A DNA stretch of 64,000 bases from an uncultured Bacteroides sp. (GCA_944321495.1 CALULP010000042.1:56697-120696), one strand, 5' to 3'. Positions 1-8,779 are shown, counted from the stretch's first letter. Notes: generated from the letters alone by a model not told the origin. Translations and numbers: made by a program.

Positions 1-224
1 ACGGGAACCCGCTATACGATGAACCTTTGTCACAGCACGGCCTTATCGTGATGGGAAATGAGGGACAAGGCATCAGTCCGGAAATCGAGTCATTGGTAAC
101 CAGCAAGCTATACATTCCCAATTACCCTCCCTTACGCCCTACATCCGAATCCTTGAACGTGGCTATCGCTACTGCAGTAGTTTGCGCCGAGTTCCGGAGA
201 CGGGCTTCCTTGCAGTTAGGTTAA
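1..224 (+). CDS. TrmH/SpoU-family RNA 2'-O-methyltransferase, C-terminal part
   Basis: The open frame runs in from the left edge of the window, so the N-terminus is missing. About 73 residues remain. They contain the two C-terminal SPOUT knot motifs: GLIVMGNEGQGIS (motif 2, the S-adenosylmethionine loop) and, later, IPNYPPLRPTSESLNVAIATAV (motif 3 region, with the SLNVAIA core). SpoU/TrmH enzymes methylate the ribose 2'-OH of rRNA or tRNA. The fragment does not show which RNA is the target. The last 56 bases overlap the 3' end of the convergent unknown gene on the other strand. Confidence 0.88.
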   Translation, partial: GNPLYDEPLSQHGLIVMGNEGQGISPEIESLVTSKLYIPNYPPLRPTSESLNVAIATAVVCAEFRRRASLQLG

Positions 225-510
225 AAGGAGAAAGCCAGTAAAGTTTCAAAGATACGACCCTATCATGCCAGTCTTCCGGCAATGTTTCCATAACGGGAGC
301 AAGGCTATCTCCAGCAGGCCAACCCTCATCACCCCATTCCGCAAAAGGAGGTAGCAAGGCTAAGATGCCGGTCAACCACTCGGTATTTTCCAGTTCGCAT
401 AGAAGCGGGAAAATGCGTATCACACCGCCATTTTCCAGTTCTACTACTTGGCGCCGAATAAATCCAACGCCTGACACATAGAGAAATTGTGCTGCATAAC
501 GCCGTATCAT
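169..510 (-). CDS. Conserved-looking hypothetical protein, last gene of the ileS-lspA operon
   Basis: A protein of about 113 residues starting MIRRYAAQFLY. I do not recognise a family with certainty. The N-terminus (a strand, then an acidic ENGGVIRIFPL stretch) recalls the small beta-sandwich at the start of amidohydrolases, but no metal-binding domain follows. ATG at 510 is preferred. A GTG at 537 in the same frame would overlap the stop of the DUF4296 gene by one base and add nine residues, so it is a real alternative. No signal peptide or membrane segment is visible. The 3' end runs 56 bases into the convergent methyltransferase gene. Function unknown. Its place behind four co-directional genes suggests co-transcription. 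Confidence 0.6.
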   Translation of the reverse strand: MIRRYAAQFLYVSGVGFIRRQVVELENGGVIRIFPLLCELENTEWLTGILALLPPFAEWGDEGWPAGDSLAPVMETLPEDWHDRVVSLKLYWLSPFNLTARKPVSGTRRKLLQ

Positions 511-536
511 GTTCCTAACGGTCTTCCGGAAAATCA

Positions 537-1496
537 CTATAATGGCTTAATATTCCGTTTCTCCAACCTGACAGGACGATTTTCCCGGGGCAGTTCATCC
601 GAATCATGCCTTGCAGGAATTGCAGGTTTCACTACAGTTTTTTCTTTCTGCACCTTAGGAGCAACAGTTGAAGAAGATGCCTGAACACTGTCAACCGCCA
701 CTTCCGTGTACAGACTGTCGGTAGCATGGAAACGCATCAAGGAAACACGGTCTATTGTCAGTGTCCGCGGTAAGGATTGAATCGGATAATATACAAATCC
801 CCTCACTTCTTTAATGGCACCCAAAGTATCAGCAGAAAGAGATAGCACATAAGTCCCCGGCCGTTTTACACGCTGCAGGACATCAAGCACCGTGTCAGTT
901 TTATACTCTACTTGCAAGGCCATGACAGGCAGATGTATGGTATCTGTCCCCATACCCTCCAAATAGCGGAAACGGGCTGTCCATTTCAAAGTATCGCGGG
1001 CATGATAGTTTGTATCGGCAACCAAAGCAAAAGTCAGCTTGTTATTGAAAGGAGTTCCCGTCAATTGATACAAAGGAAGATCCACCCACACATCCACGCT
1101 ATCACCCGCAGGAGACATTTTAGGCCTATTGTCACGTATCGCAATCAGACTGTTATAACGGTCCCGTTGCGCTTTCAGGCGCTTATTCACCCGCTCGTAA
1201 ATATCAGCTATGACGGTAGGATTACGGGAAAACCACACCATTGACGTATCAAATTGGGCTTCTGTAATACCGTGTTTGCGAAAAACCTCATCGATGTAGA
1301 GTACCCGCTTATAACTTTCGTTATACGGAATCTCTTCTCCCATTGCACGGGCGATATGATAATCATAGAGTATATCCTCCATCTTATCATCCGGCAATAC
1401 GGTGTCCGGCCTTTCTACTTTACATGCCGACAAAGCCAGCACCACCAATATGGCACTGCACCGGAAAATCCGTTTCCACCCGTTCCCTACATTCAT
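537..1496 (-). CDS. DUF4296 domain-containing lipoprotein
   Basis: A 319-residue protein with a type II signal peptide: a basic N-terminus, a hydrophobic core and lipobox LSAC (Cys25). It is therefore probably a membrane lipoprotein. After the signal comes an all-helical region of about 90 residues (ILYDYHIARAMGEE and so on) typical of the Bacteroidota-specific DUF4296 family, followed by a beta-rich part. The C-terminal 50 residues are basic and rich in Pro, Lys and Arg and are probably disordered. The ATG overlaps the lspA stop by four bases (ATGA). The pairing fits, because LspA removes lipoprotein signal peptides, but no specific role is known for DUF4296. Confidence 0.85.
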   Translation of the reverse strand: MNVGNGWKRIFRCSAILVVLALSACKVERPDTVLPDDKMEDILYDYHIARAMGEEIPYNESYKRVLYIDEVFRKHGITEAQFDTSMVWFSRNPTVIADIYERVNKRLKAQRDRYNSLIAIRDNRPKMSPAGDSVDVWVDLPLYQLTGTPFNNKLTFALVADTNYHARDTLKWTARFRYLEGMGTDTIHLPVMALQVEYKTDTVLDVLQRVKRPGTYVLSLSADTLGAIKEVRGFVYYPIQSLPRTLTIDRVSLMRFHATDSLYTEVAVDSVQASSSTVAPKVQKEKTVVKPAIPARHDSDELPRENRPVRLEKRNIKPL

Positions 1497-2164
1497 GACT
1501 TTTTAATAACGCGGCGATAAGCTTCGCCAAACGATTTACTGTAAAACAATATCACGGCAATGGTACCGCAACTGATAGAAGCATCCGCGAAGTTGAATAT
1601 AGGGCTAAAGAATACAAAATGTTCCCCGCCTACAAACGGCATCCACGAAGGCCAATGGGTATCTATGATAGGGAAATAAAACATATCAACCACTTTGCCA
1701 TAAAACAGCGGGGCATACCCCCCACCCTCCGGCAAAAAAGTGGCAGGAATCTCGGTGCTCTCGCTGAACAGTACGCCATAAAATACACTGTCGACAATAT
1801 TGCCCAAAGCGCCGGTCAATACCAAAGCTATACAAACGATGAATCCCGTTTTCATATTGAGTTTCACCACCTTGTACAAGAACCAGCCGATAAAAGCCAC
1901 GGCTATGATACGGAAAGAGGTCAGAAACAGTTTCCCGACAATTTCCATACCAAATGCCATGCCGTTATTTTCGGTGAACAGGATATAAAACCACGTAGGC
2001 GGATCAGCCGTAATGCCTAACTTGTCATATACCCAACCCCAAGCGTTTTCGCATTGATGCCAATACATTTGCGTCTTGACGCTTATCTTGATGACTTGGT
2101 CAATGACAAGTACCCCGACAATGACGAGCCAGGCTATCTGCCCTTTCGTGAACAGTTTGCCCAT
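1493..2164 (-). CDS. lspA: Lipoprotein signal peptidase (signal peptidase II)
   Basis: An integral membrane aspartyl protease that cleaves prolipoprotein signal peptides before the lipid-modified Cys. At 223 residues it is longer than the ~165 residues of the E. coli enzyme; Bacteroidota LspA proteins carry extra loops. Family marks seen: DQVIKI near the N-terminus, TENNGMAFG, the first catalytic Asp in GNIVDS and the second in FNFADASIS. Four hydrophobic segments are visible. The start lies one base from the stop of the upstream TraR/DksA-like gene, and the end overlaps the DUF4296 lipoprotein gene by four bases. It therefore sits inside the ileS operon, an arrangement also known from other bacteria (ileS-lspA). 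Confidence 0.96.
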   Translation of the reverse strand: MGKLFTKGQIAWLVIVGVLVIDQVIKISVKTQMYWHQCENAWGWVYDKLGITADPPTWFYILFTENNGMAFGMEIVGKLFLTSFRIIAVAFIGWFLYKVVKLNMKTGFIVCIALVLTGALGNIVDSVFYGVLFSESTEIPATFLPEGGGYAPLFYGKVVDMFYFPIIDTHWPSWMPFVGGEHFVFFSPIFNFADASISCGTIAVILFYSKSFGEAYRRVIKKS

Positions 2165-2165
2165 T

Positions 2166-2546
2166 TTACTTCTTGCCGTTATTTTTAGCTTCGATGCTCA
2201 GTGTAGCGTGAGGTACGGCACGAAGACGTTCGGGCGGAATCAATTTACCCGTCTCACGGCAAATGCCGTATGTCTTGTTCTCAATGCGCACCAAGGCGGC
2301 TTGCAGCCCCTGGATAAATTTCAGTTGGCGTTGCGCCAAGCGGGTAGTTTCCTCTTTGGAAAGGGTGTTGGCTCCTTCTTCCAGCACTTTGTAAGTAGGC
2401 GAAGTGTCATCGGTATCATTACCGTCGGCACCCGTCAGGCTTGCTTTCAGCATATCGTAATCACGTTGTGCCAACTCCAGTTTTTCCATAATAATGGCAC
2501 GGAATTCTTCCAATTCAGCATCCGAATATCTTGTCTTTTCTGCCAT
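2166..2546 (-). CDS. TraR/DksA-family protein with degenerate zinc finger
   Basis: A 126-residue protein with the helical hairpin of DksA-like proteins followed by the C-terminal module. The family signature YGICRETGKLIPPERLRAVP is present. In classic members this region holds four Cys that bind zinc. Here only the Cys of GICRE is left, and the partner positions have become Thr, Pro, Val and similar residues. DksA binds in the secondary channel of RNA polymerase and works with ppGpp. That activity is plausible here but not shown. The gene lies 41 bases after ileS and one base before lspA, so it is almost certainly part of their operon. Confidence 0.88.
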   Translation of the reverse strand: MAEKTRYSDAELEEFRAIIMEKLELAQRDYDMLKASLTGADGNDTDDTSPTYKVLEEGANTLSKEETTRLAQRQLKFIQGLQAALVRIENKTYGICRETGKLIPPERLRAVPHATLSIEAKNNGKK

Positions 2547-2587
2547 AATTGTATGTATTAGTTATTGGTATTAAATGGGTTTAAACA

Positions 2588-5500
2588 TTAGTTCTTTGCT
2601 ATGCTTACCGTCAAGGCAAAATCATCGAAGTTCAACTCAGTTCCTTCCACCCCATCGGCAAGAGTCAACGAAGTTGCCAGAACTTGGTTGCAAATATAGT
2701 CTTTATATTCATTGACCGCATCATCCGTTTGCTGATTTTTAGATAACACAATCTTTATTTTATCGGTTATCTCGAAACCGCTGCTCTTACGGATATTCTG
2801 GATACGGTTTACCAGTTCGCGGGCTATGCCTTCGCGCCGCAGTTCTTCGGTAATCTCAACCTCCAATGCTACGGTCAGTCTGCCTTCGTTCGCTACCAGC
2901 CATCCGGGTATGTCTTCACTGAAGATTTCCACGTCACCGGTTTCAATCACGGCATCTGTCCCATCGGCAAGTGCCAGTGTGTACGTACCGTTCTTTTCCA
3001 ATTCGGCAATAGCTTCTTGCGACAGGCCGCTTACGGAGGCTGCCACCGCTTTCATTTGTTTCCCGAACTTCGGACCTAACTTTTTAAAGTCACACTTCAC
3101 TTTCTTTACCAGCACACCGGCAGCTCCGTCCACAAACTTAACCTCTTTTACATTCACCTCGTTCATGATAAGCGTTTTGACGGCATCAATATGGACCCGC
3201 TGTTCTTCATCCGTCACCGGAATCATAATGCATTGCAGCGGTTGGCGTACTTTGATATTCACCTTGCGACGCAAAGCCAGCACCATGGACGTAACGTCTT
3301 GTGCCATCTTCATGCGGGCTTCCAGTTCCTTATCTATCACATTGCCTTCACATACGGGGAAGTTTGCCAAGTGGACTGAGATATCTTTGTCATGCCCGGT
3401 AACGGCCGTCAAGTCTTTATACAACTTGTCGGCATAGAATGGAGCAATCGGAGCCATCAGCTTCGACACGGTTTCAAGACAGGTATAAAGGGTCTGGTAG
3501 GCAGAAAGTTTGTCTTGTGTCATGCCTCCTCCCCAGAAACGTTTACGGTTCAAGCGCACATACCAGTTGGACAAGTTGTCATTGACAAAATCGGAAATCA
3601 ACCGGCCGGCGCGGGTAGGCTCATAGTCATTGTAGCAGGCATCCACGTCCTTTACCAACGAGTTGAGCAATGAGAGTATCCAACGGTCTATTTCCGGGCG
3701 TTCTGCCAACGGCACATCCGCATCCTGGTACATAAATCCGTCTACGTTGGCATAGAGGGCAAAGAATGAATACGTATTATATAATGTGCCGAAGAACTTG
3801 CGGCGAACTTCTTCCACACCTTCCACGTCAAATTTCAGATTGTCCCAAGGTGAAGAATTGGTTATCATGTACCAGCGCAAGGGATCGGAGCCATATTTTT
3901 CAATAGCGGCAAACGGGTCGACCGCATTGCCCAAGCGTTTGGACATTTTGTTACCATTCTTATCCAGCACCAAACCATTGGAAATAACCGTCTTATAAGC
4001 CACGCTGTCGAACACCATCGTGGCGATGGCATGCAACGTGAAGAACCATCCGCGTGTCTGGTCGACACCTTCGGCTATAAAATCGGCAGGATATACCTGG
4101 TGGCTGTCCAACAGTTCCTTGTTTTCAAACGGATAATGGATTTGCGCATAAGGCATGGAGCCCGAATCGAACCACACGTCTATCAGGTCCGTTTCCCGCT
4201 TCATCGGCTTTCCATCCTTGGAAACGAGGATAATGTCGTCCACATACGGACGGTGCAGGTCTATTTTGTCATAGTTTTCCTTGGTGTAGACACCCGGTTC
4301 AAAACCCTTGTCTTTATAAGGATTGGACTCCATCAACCCGGCGGCTACCGACTTCTCTATTTCATTGTAGAGTTCTTCCACCGATTCGATGCACTTTTCC
4401 TCGCTATTGTCTTCCGTGCGCCAGATGGGCAACGGGGTACCCCAATAGCGCGAACGGCTCAAATTCCAGTCGTTCAGGTTCTCCAGCCATTTGCCAAAGC
4501 GGCCGGTTCCGGTATATTCAGGTTTCCAGTTGATGGTTTTGTTCAGCTCCATCATGCGCTCCTTGCAGGCGGTACTGCGTATGAACCAACTATCCAACGG
4601 GTAGTAAAGCACCGGCTTGTCCGTGCGCCAGCAATGCGGGTAGTTGTGCACATGCTTTTCCATCTTGAAAGCCTGGTTGGCAGCTTTCATCTTCATGCAG
4701 ATGTACACATCGAGCGACTCAGCGGCCTGGGCTGCCTTTTCGTCATACTTACCGTCCACGGTGAATTGCGGGTCGTAGGCATTCTTTACCCAGCGGCCTT
4801 CGTATTCCTTGTAAAGGTCTACGTTCACACACTCTTTTACGAAGCGTTCGTCCAGTTCATCCAGCACATAGAACTTGCCCGTAAGGTCTACCATGGGGCG
4901 GGTTTCACCTTTCTTGTTTATCATAAACAGGGCAGGGATGCCTGCGGCACGGGCCACCTGGGCGTCGTCCGCGCCAAAGGTAGGAGCGATGTGCACGATA
5001 CCCGTACCATCTTCAGTAGTCACATAGTCACCGGGAATCACGCGGAAAGCCTTGGCAGAAGCGTCATGCCAGTTACCGTCCCGGTCGGTTTCCACGGGTT
5101 TTACCCACGGCATCAGTTGCTCGTATTCCATCCCCACCAGGTCGGTGCCTTTGTATTCGCCTACCACTTTGAAAGGAATGAGTTTGTCGCCCGGCTTATA
5201 ATCTTCCAGCGCCAAGCCTTCGGCCTTTTTATTGAAATGGGCATAAAGCAGGTCTTTGGCCAAGACTACCGTCATCTTCTCGCCCGAATAAGCGTTGTAA
5301 GTCTGTACGGCCACATAGGTAAACTTGGGGCCTACGCAAAGCGCGGTATTGCTGGGCAGTGTCCAAGGAGTAGTAGTCCATGCCAGGAAATAAGGAGTTC
5401 CCCACCCTGCCATTTCCGGTTTGGGATTTTTCATGCGGAACTGGCCTACCACCGTCAAGTCTTTCACGTCGCGGTAACAACCCGGTTGGTTCAGCTCATG

Positions 5501-6079
5501 CGAACTGAGTCCCGTGCCTGCCGCAGGCGAATAGGGCTGGATAGTGTAACCTTTGTACAGCAATCCTTTCTTGTAAAGTTGCTTCAGCAGCCACCAGAGG
5601 GTTTCGATGTAACGGTTATCGTAAGTGATGTAAGGGTCTTTCATGTCCACCCAATAACCCATCTTGTGGGTCAGGTCTTCCCATTCCTTGGTGAATTTCA
5701 TCACATCCTTGCGGCATGTAGCATTGTAGTCGGCCACCGAAATGGTTTTCCCGATATCTTCTTTCGTGATGCCCAGCGATTTCTCCACGCCCAGTTCCAC
5801 AGGCAGCCCGTGCGTGTCCCAACCGGCTTTACGCTTTACCTGGTAGCCCTTCATGGTTTTGTAACGGCAGAAGATGTCCTTAATGGTACGCGCCATGACG
5901 TGGTGGATGCCCGGCATTCCGTTGGCCGAGGGGGGGCCTTCATAAAACACAAACGAAGGACACCCTTCACGTTCCGTCATACTGCGGGCGAAAACCCCGT
6001 CCTTGTCCCATTGCTCCAACACTTCCTTGTTGATGTCCGAAAGGTTGAACGCGGAATATTCAGCAAACTTTTTAGCCAT
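2588..6079 (-). CDS. ileS: Isoleucyl-tRNA synthetase, eukaryote-like (IleS2-type)
   Basis: Charges tRNA-Ile with isoleucine. At 1163 residues it is longer than the ~940-residue E. coli type. It has the features of the eukaryote-like group: GWDTHGLPVE just after the active site, KMSKRLGNAVDP for the second class I signature, and a long helical anticodon-binding C-terminal part without an obvious terminal zinc finger. The first class I signature, normally HxGH, reads GIHH at residues 57-60: the first and third positions are exchanged. An editing domain (CP1) of ~230 residues with AWTTTPWTLPSNTAL is present. Starts at MAKKFAEYS. First gene of a leftward operon, with a likely promoter about 105 bases upstream. 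Confidence 0.97.
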   Translation of the reverse strand: MAKKFAEYSAFNLSDINKEVLEQWDKDGVFARSMTEREGCPSFVFYEGPPSANGMPGIHHVMARTIKDIFCRYKTMKGYQVKRKAGWDTHGLPVELGVEKSLGITKEDIGKTISVADYNATCRKDVMKFTKEWEDLTHKMGYWVDMKDPYITYDNRYIETLWWLLKQLYKKGLLYKGYTIQPYSPAAGTGLSSHELNQPGCYRDVKDLTVVGQFRMKNPKPEMAGWGTPYFLAWTTTPWTLPSNTALCVGPKFTYVAVQTYNAYSGEKMTVVLAKDLLYAHFNKKAEGLALEDYKPGDKLIPFKVVGEYKGTDLVGMEYEQLMPWVKPVETDRDGNWHDASAKAFRVIPGDYVTTEDGTGIVHIAPTFGADDAQVARAAGIPALFMINKKGETRPMVDLTGKFYVLDELDERFVKECVNVDLYKEYEGRWVKNAYDPQFTVDGKYDEKAAQAAESLDVYICMKMKAANQAFKMEKHVHNYPHCWRTDKPVLYYPLDSWFIRSTACKERMMELNKTINWKPEYTGTGRFGKWLENLNDWNLSRSRYWGTPLPIWRTEDNSEEKCIESVEELYNEIEKSVAAGLMESNPYKDKGFEPGVYTKENYDKIDLHRPYVDDIILVSKDGKPMKRETDLIDVWFDSGSMPYAQIHYPFENKELLDSHQVYPADFIAEGVDQTRGWFFTLHAIATMVFDSVAYKTVISNGLVLDKNGNKMSKRLGNAVDPFAAIEKYGSDPLRWYMITNSSPWDNLKFDVEGVEEVRRKFFGTLYNTYSFFALYANVDGFMYQDADVPLAERPEIDRWILSLLNSLVKDVDACYNDYEPTRAGRLISDFVNDNLSNWYVRLNRKRFWGGGMTQDKLSAYQTLYTCLETVSKLMAPIAPFYADKLYKDLTAVTGHDKDISVHLANFPVCEGNVIDKELEARMKMAQDVTSMVLALRRKVNIKVRQPLQCIMIPVTDEEQRVHIDAVKTLIMNEVNVKEVKFVDGAAGVLVKKVKCDFKKLGPKFGKQMKAVAASVSGLSQEAIAELEKNGTYTLALADGTDAVIETGDVEIFSEDIPGWLVANEGRLTVALEVEITEELRREGIARELVNRIQNIRKSSGFEITDKIKIVLSKNQQTDDAVNEYKDYICNQVLATSLTLADGVEGTELNFDDFALTVSIAKN

Positions 6080-6183
6080 TTTTATCGTATCGTTTTAATC
6101 GTTTCCCAATAATATATTAATGGTGTGGAGCGGCGAACCAGCCCCAAATGCCGTCCTCGCCTATGTCCTTGTTTTTAAGGGTG

Positions 6184-6191
6184 CAAATTTA
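6184..6191 (-). promoter_or_regulatory. Predicted Bacteroidota -7 promoter element for the ileS operon
   Basis: On the minus strand the bases read TAAATTTG followed by C, matching TAnnTTTG. A second, adjacent TAAATTTG is at 6192-6199. Only the lower one has the usual C after it. The leader to the ileS ATG would be about 100 bases. Confidence 0.55.
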
Positions 6192-6328
6192 CAAATTTAT
6201 CGGAGAAATTCTTCCTTGCCGCGAGATTTTCCTTTTCCTTTCCGGCACGAAGCCTTAAAAGACAGGCAACACTCCGGAAAAAGACGACTGCCGCATGGAA
6301 AAAATCCGCGATGTACTTTGAAAAGTTT

Positions 6329-6412
6329 ATCTTAGGGTTGCAGATAATTATCTTAAGGTTGCAGATATATATCTTAGGGCTTAAGATAATTATCTTCAGG
6401 CTTAAGATAATC
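6329..6412. repeat. Four-copy 21-bp tandem repeat
   Basis: Four head-to-tail units of exactly 21 bp at 6329, 6350, 6371 and 6392. The first unit begins ATCTTAGGGTTGCAGATAAT. Units 1-2 share GGTTGCAGATA in the middle, units 3-4 share GGCTTAAGATAAT. Each unit starts with ATCTT and contains AGATA, its imperfect complement, so each pair of neighbours can fold. Neither strand gives a plausible protein. Confidence 0.85.
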
Positions 6413-6586
6413 TTTTTGCAATGGATTCCGCATTTTCCGGACAAGGGGAAAAAGTTTTTCCGGCATACGCCCTCTTTTTCCCTTACGCAAGGATTAAAAG
6501 CCCATTCAACGGCATGTTTTCACAACAAACGTTAGTCCTTTATAAAATAGATGAACGGGATGCCGTATTCTACCCGCAAACGGCAT

Positions 6587-6594
6587 TATATTTG
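6587..6594 (+). promoter_or_regulatory. Predicted -7 promoter element for the DUF4251 gene
   Basis: TATATTTG, an exact match to TAnnTTTG, about 53 bases before the ATG at 6648. No convincing -33 element was found. Confidence 0.6.
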
Positions 6595-6647
6595 TAGAGA
6601 TAAAAAAAACAGATTGTAGAACCTAAACGTAGAAAGGAAAGCATGAT

Positions 6648-7238
6648 ATGAAAAAGTTTATTGCATTCGCCTTTATGGCACTGATGGCATTTGCCGGGAC
6701 AAATGCTTACGCACAACAAGAGACAAAGGAAAACAAATCGGAACAGAAAGCCCTGCGCGACGCCGAACGCGCCCGCCAAAAGGCAGAAGCCGACATGCTG
6801 GACAGCCTGATGCACCAAACGGCGCTGACTGCACTGAACGGACGGCAATTCGTGCTGGAAGCCGACAAAGTAATCTTCAAGCGGGGAGAAACGGCCTATG
6901 TGAACTCCAACACCAACTTTATATCCATGGACCAGGACAGAGGCAGCGTACAAGTGGCCTTCAACACCGCGTTTGCAGGCCCTAACGGGATAGGCGGAAT
7001 AACCGTGGACGGCAATGTGTCGAATGTCAAAATGAGAACCACCAAAAAAGGTGACGTGAACTTCAGTTTCTCCGTACAAGGCATCGGCATCTCCGCACAG
7101 CTCTTCCTCACCCTGAACAGAGGCAACAATGAAGCCACCATAACCATTACGCCCAACTTCAACTCGAACACGCTGACCCTGCACGGCAAGATAGTGCCGC
7201 TGGAGGAATCGTCCGTCTACAAAGGCCGTTCCCTGTAA
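6648..7238 (+). CDS. DUF4251 domain-containing exported protein
   Basis: A 196-residue protein with a clear type I signal peptide (basic MKKF, hydrophobic core, cleavage likely after AYA). A Lys/Glu/Arg-rich helix of about 30 residues follows, then a beta-rich domain that I recognise as the Bacteroidota family DUF4251 (LNGRQFVLEAD near its start, then Asn/Gly-rich strands). Such proteins are thought to be periplasmic or outer-membrane associated, but no function is known. The gene stands alone: it has its own promoter, and the next gene has its own promoter as well. Confidence 0.85.
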   Translation: MKKFIAFAFMALMAFAGTNAYAQQETKENKSEQKALRDAERARQKAEADMLDSLMHQTALTALNGRQFVLEADKVIFKRGETAYVNSNTNFISMDQDRGSVQVAFNTAFAGPNGIGGITVDGNVSNVKMRTTKKGDVNFSFSVQGIGISAQLFLTLNRGNNEATITITPNFNSNTLTLHGKIVPLEESSVYKGRSL

Positions 7239-7322
7239 AGGCGACAGCCCGTCTTGCGTCAAGAAAAGGGGCGCAAAGGTATTTTTAACCCCTTGAACGT
7301 GGCACAAGTACAAACTATTTCC

Positions 7323-7330
7323 TACTTTTG
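7323..7330 (+). promoter_or_regulatory. Predicted -7 element, leaderless-type, for the S41 peptidase gene
   Basis: TACTTTTG lies only five bases before the ATG at 7336. Transcription from such an element would begin at or within a few bases of the start codon. Confidence 0.6.
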
Positions 7331-7335
7331 CCCCC

Positions 7336-8712
7336 ATGAAAGCAAGAAGCCTATTAATCATCTTTGCCAGCCTGCTGGTTATTCCGACATGGCTGGCTTC
7401 GTGTGGTGAAGACCGTTGGGCAGGGTACGCCGAACAAACCCAAACCGACCGCTGGATAGACGACACCATGCGGGTATGGTATTATTGGCAGGAAGACATC
7501 CCGCATACCAACAAATTGAACTATTTTTCCGACCCTATCACGTTTTTCAACTCCCTGCTATCTTCGCAGGACGGGAAAGGCGGCACGCACTACTCCACCA
7601 TCGACACCCTGGAAGCAGTCACGCGCAGCATCCCCTATACCGATTACAGTTACGGCTTCCAGTTTACCACCAACCACGTGGAGGACAACGACACCGCCCT
7701 GTATGCCCACATCCTGTACGTAGCCCAAGGAAGCCCGGCCTCGGATGCCGGACTGGAGCGCGGCGACTGGATTATGCAGATGGACGGTGAACCCATTACG
7801 CAACAGAATTACAGCCGGCTGTACGGCAACACGTCCATGAACCTGACCGTTGGTTACTACGACGCCGGAAACGACACGATTCTGCCGTATGCCCAAACCT
7901 ACCCCATAGCTGCTGCACGTACAATTGACGACAACCCCGTACACTACCGCAACGTATATGTAAGAAACGGGAAACGGATAGGATACTTGGTATACAACCA
8001 CTTCAGCAGCGGCAATACCGTGGACGGTGAAACGGAATACGACGAAGACCTCCGGGAGGCTTTCCAGTACTTCGCTTCCAGCCAGGTAAACGAGTTTGTA
8101 TTAGACCTGCGCTATAACAATGGCGGACAACTGTCTTGCGCACAGCTGCTTTGTTCCATGCTTGCGCCATCATCCGCCTTGGGACAGACTTTGGGTTACC
8201 TGGAATACAACAGCCGGCTCAACCTTCCTCCCGCCATGTTCGATTTGGAAGCAGGCATCATAGGCAACGGAGCCAACCTGGACCTGACCACCCTGTACGT
8301 CCTCACCAGCGCACAAACCGCTTCGGCCTCCGAAATGCTCATCAACAGCCTGAAGCCTTACATGAACGTCGTACTGATAGGAAGCACTACCGAGGGGAAG
8401 AATGTAGGCTCCATAAGCTTCACCAATGAAGAATTGAGGGTGCGGATGCAACCCATCGTGTGCAAGCTATACAACACACTCGGGGAATCGGACTACGAAA
8501 ACGGATTTATTCCCGACATTACCATGGACGAAAACAGCGCCCCGGCCCGTTTCCTGCCTTTCGGGAACGAAAACGAACTGCTCCTGCACACGGCACTTGG
8601 CATCATAGACGGAACCTGGCAGCCAAGCACACCTGAGGAAGAATCTTTCTCGACCATCCTAAGCAATTCAGTGGCAAGGCAGGCAAGCCCTGCCGTGCGC
8701 ATAGACCGCTAA
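7336..8712 (+). CDS. S41-family (C-terminal processing) peptidase, lipoprotein
   Basis: A 458-residue serine protease of the CtpA/tail-specific protease family. The signal peptide ends in lipobox LASC (Cys23), so it is probably membrane anchored. After a 90-residue N-terminal part comes a PDZ domain (about residues 105-190, with GSPASDAGLERGDWI), then the catalytic domain. The active-site Ser is Ser330 in TASASEM and the base is Lys355 in EGKNVGS. The Ser-Lys distance of 25 matches that of E. coli Tsp. The oxyanion region LDLRYNNGG is present. Substrates are unknown; periplasmic or surface protein turnover is likely. Confidence 0.93.
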   Translation: MKARSLLIIFASLLVIPTWLASCGEDRWAGYAEQTQTDRWIDDTMRVWYYWQEDIPHTNKLNYFSDPITFFNSLLSSQDGKGGTHYSTIDTLEAVTRSIPYTDYSYGFQFTTNHVEDNDTALYAHILYVAQGSPASDAGLERGDWIMQMDGEPITQQNYSRLYGNTSMNLTVGYYDAGNDTILPYAQTYPIAAARTIDDNPVHYRNVYVRNGKRIGYLVYNHFSSGNTVDGETEYDEDLREAFQYFASSQVNEFVLDLRYNNGGQLSCAQLLCSMLAPSSALGQTLGYLEYNSRLNLPPAMFDLEAGIIGNGANLDLTTLYVLTSAQTASASEMLINSLKPYMNVVLIGSTTEGKNVGSISFTNEELRVRMQPIVCKLYNTLGESDYENGFIPDITMDENSAPARFLPFGNENELLLHTALGIIDGTWQPSTPEEESFSTILSNSVARQASPAVRIDR

Positions 8713-8779
8713 GCAGCATGCTTTAAGCTTTATTAGCATAAAGGCGGTTTTCTATGACGGAAAATCCCGTCAAAATTAG

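Larger units (their letters stand above)
6080..6647. other. Long intergenic region between divergent ileS and the DUF4251 gene
   Basis: This 568-bp stretch contains no credible gene. Both strands have open frames here, but they have no family resemblance, and one is just the 21-bp repeat read as a 7-residue repeat. It holds the ileS promoter, the four-copy 21-bp tandem array and, near the right end, the promoter of the DUF4251 gene. Confidence 0.7.

Noticed and set aside
4031-6112. A 693-codon open frame on the plus strand across ileS
   Set aside because: Antisense shadow of ileS. The composition is odd and there is no recognisable domain.
6175-6444. Minus-strand frame encoding a 7-residue repeat (KIIICNL-like)
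   Set aside because: It is only the 21-bp tandem array read in frame. No start signal or homology.
6570-7469. A 299-codon minus-strand frame across the DUF4251 gene
   Set aside because: The plus-strand gene has a signal peptide, promoter and family match; the minus frame has none.
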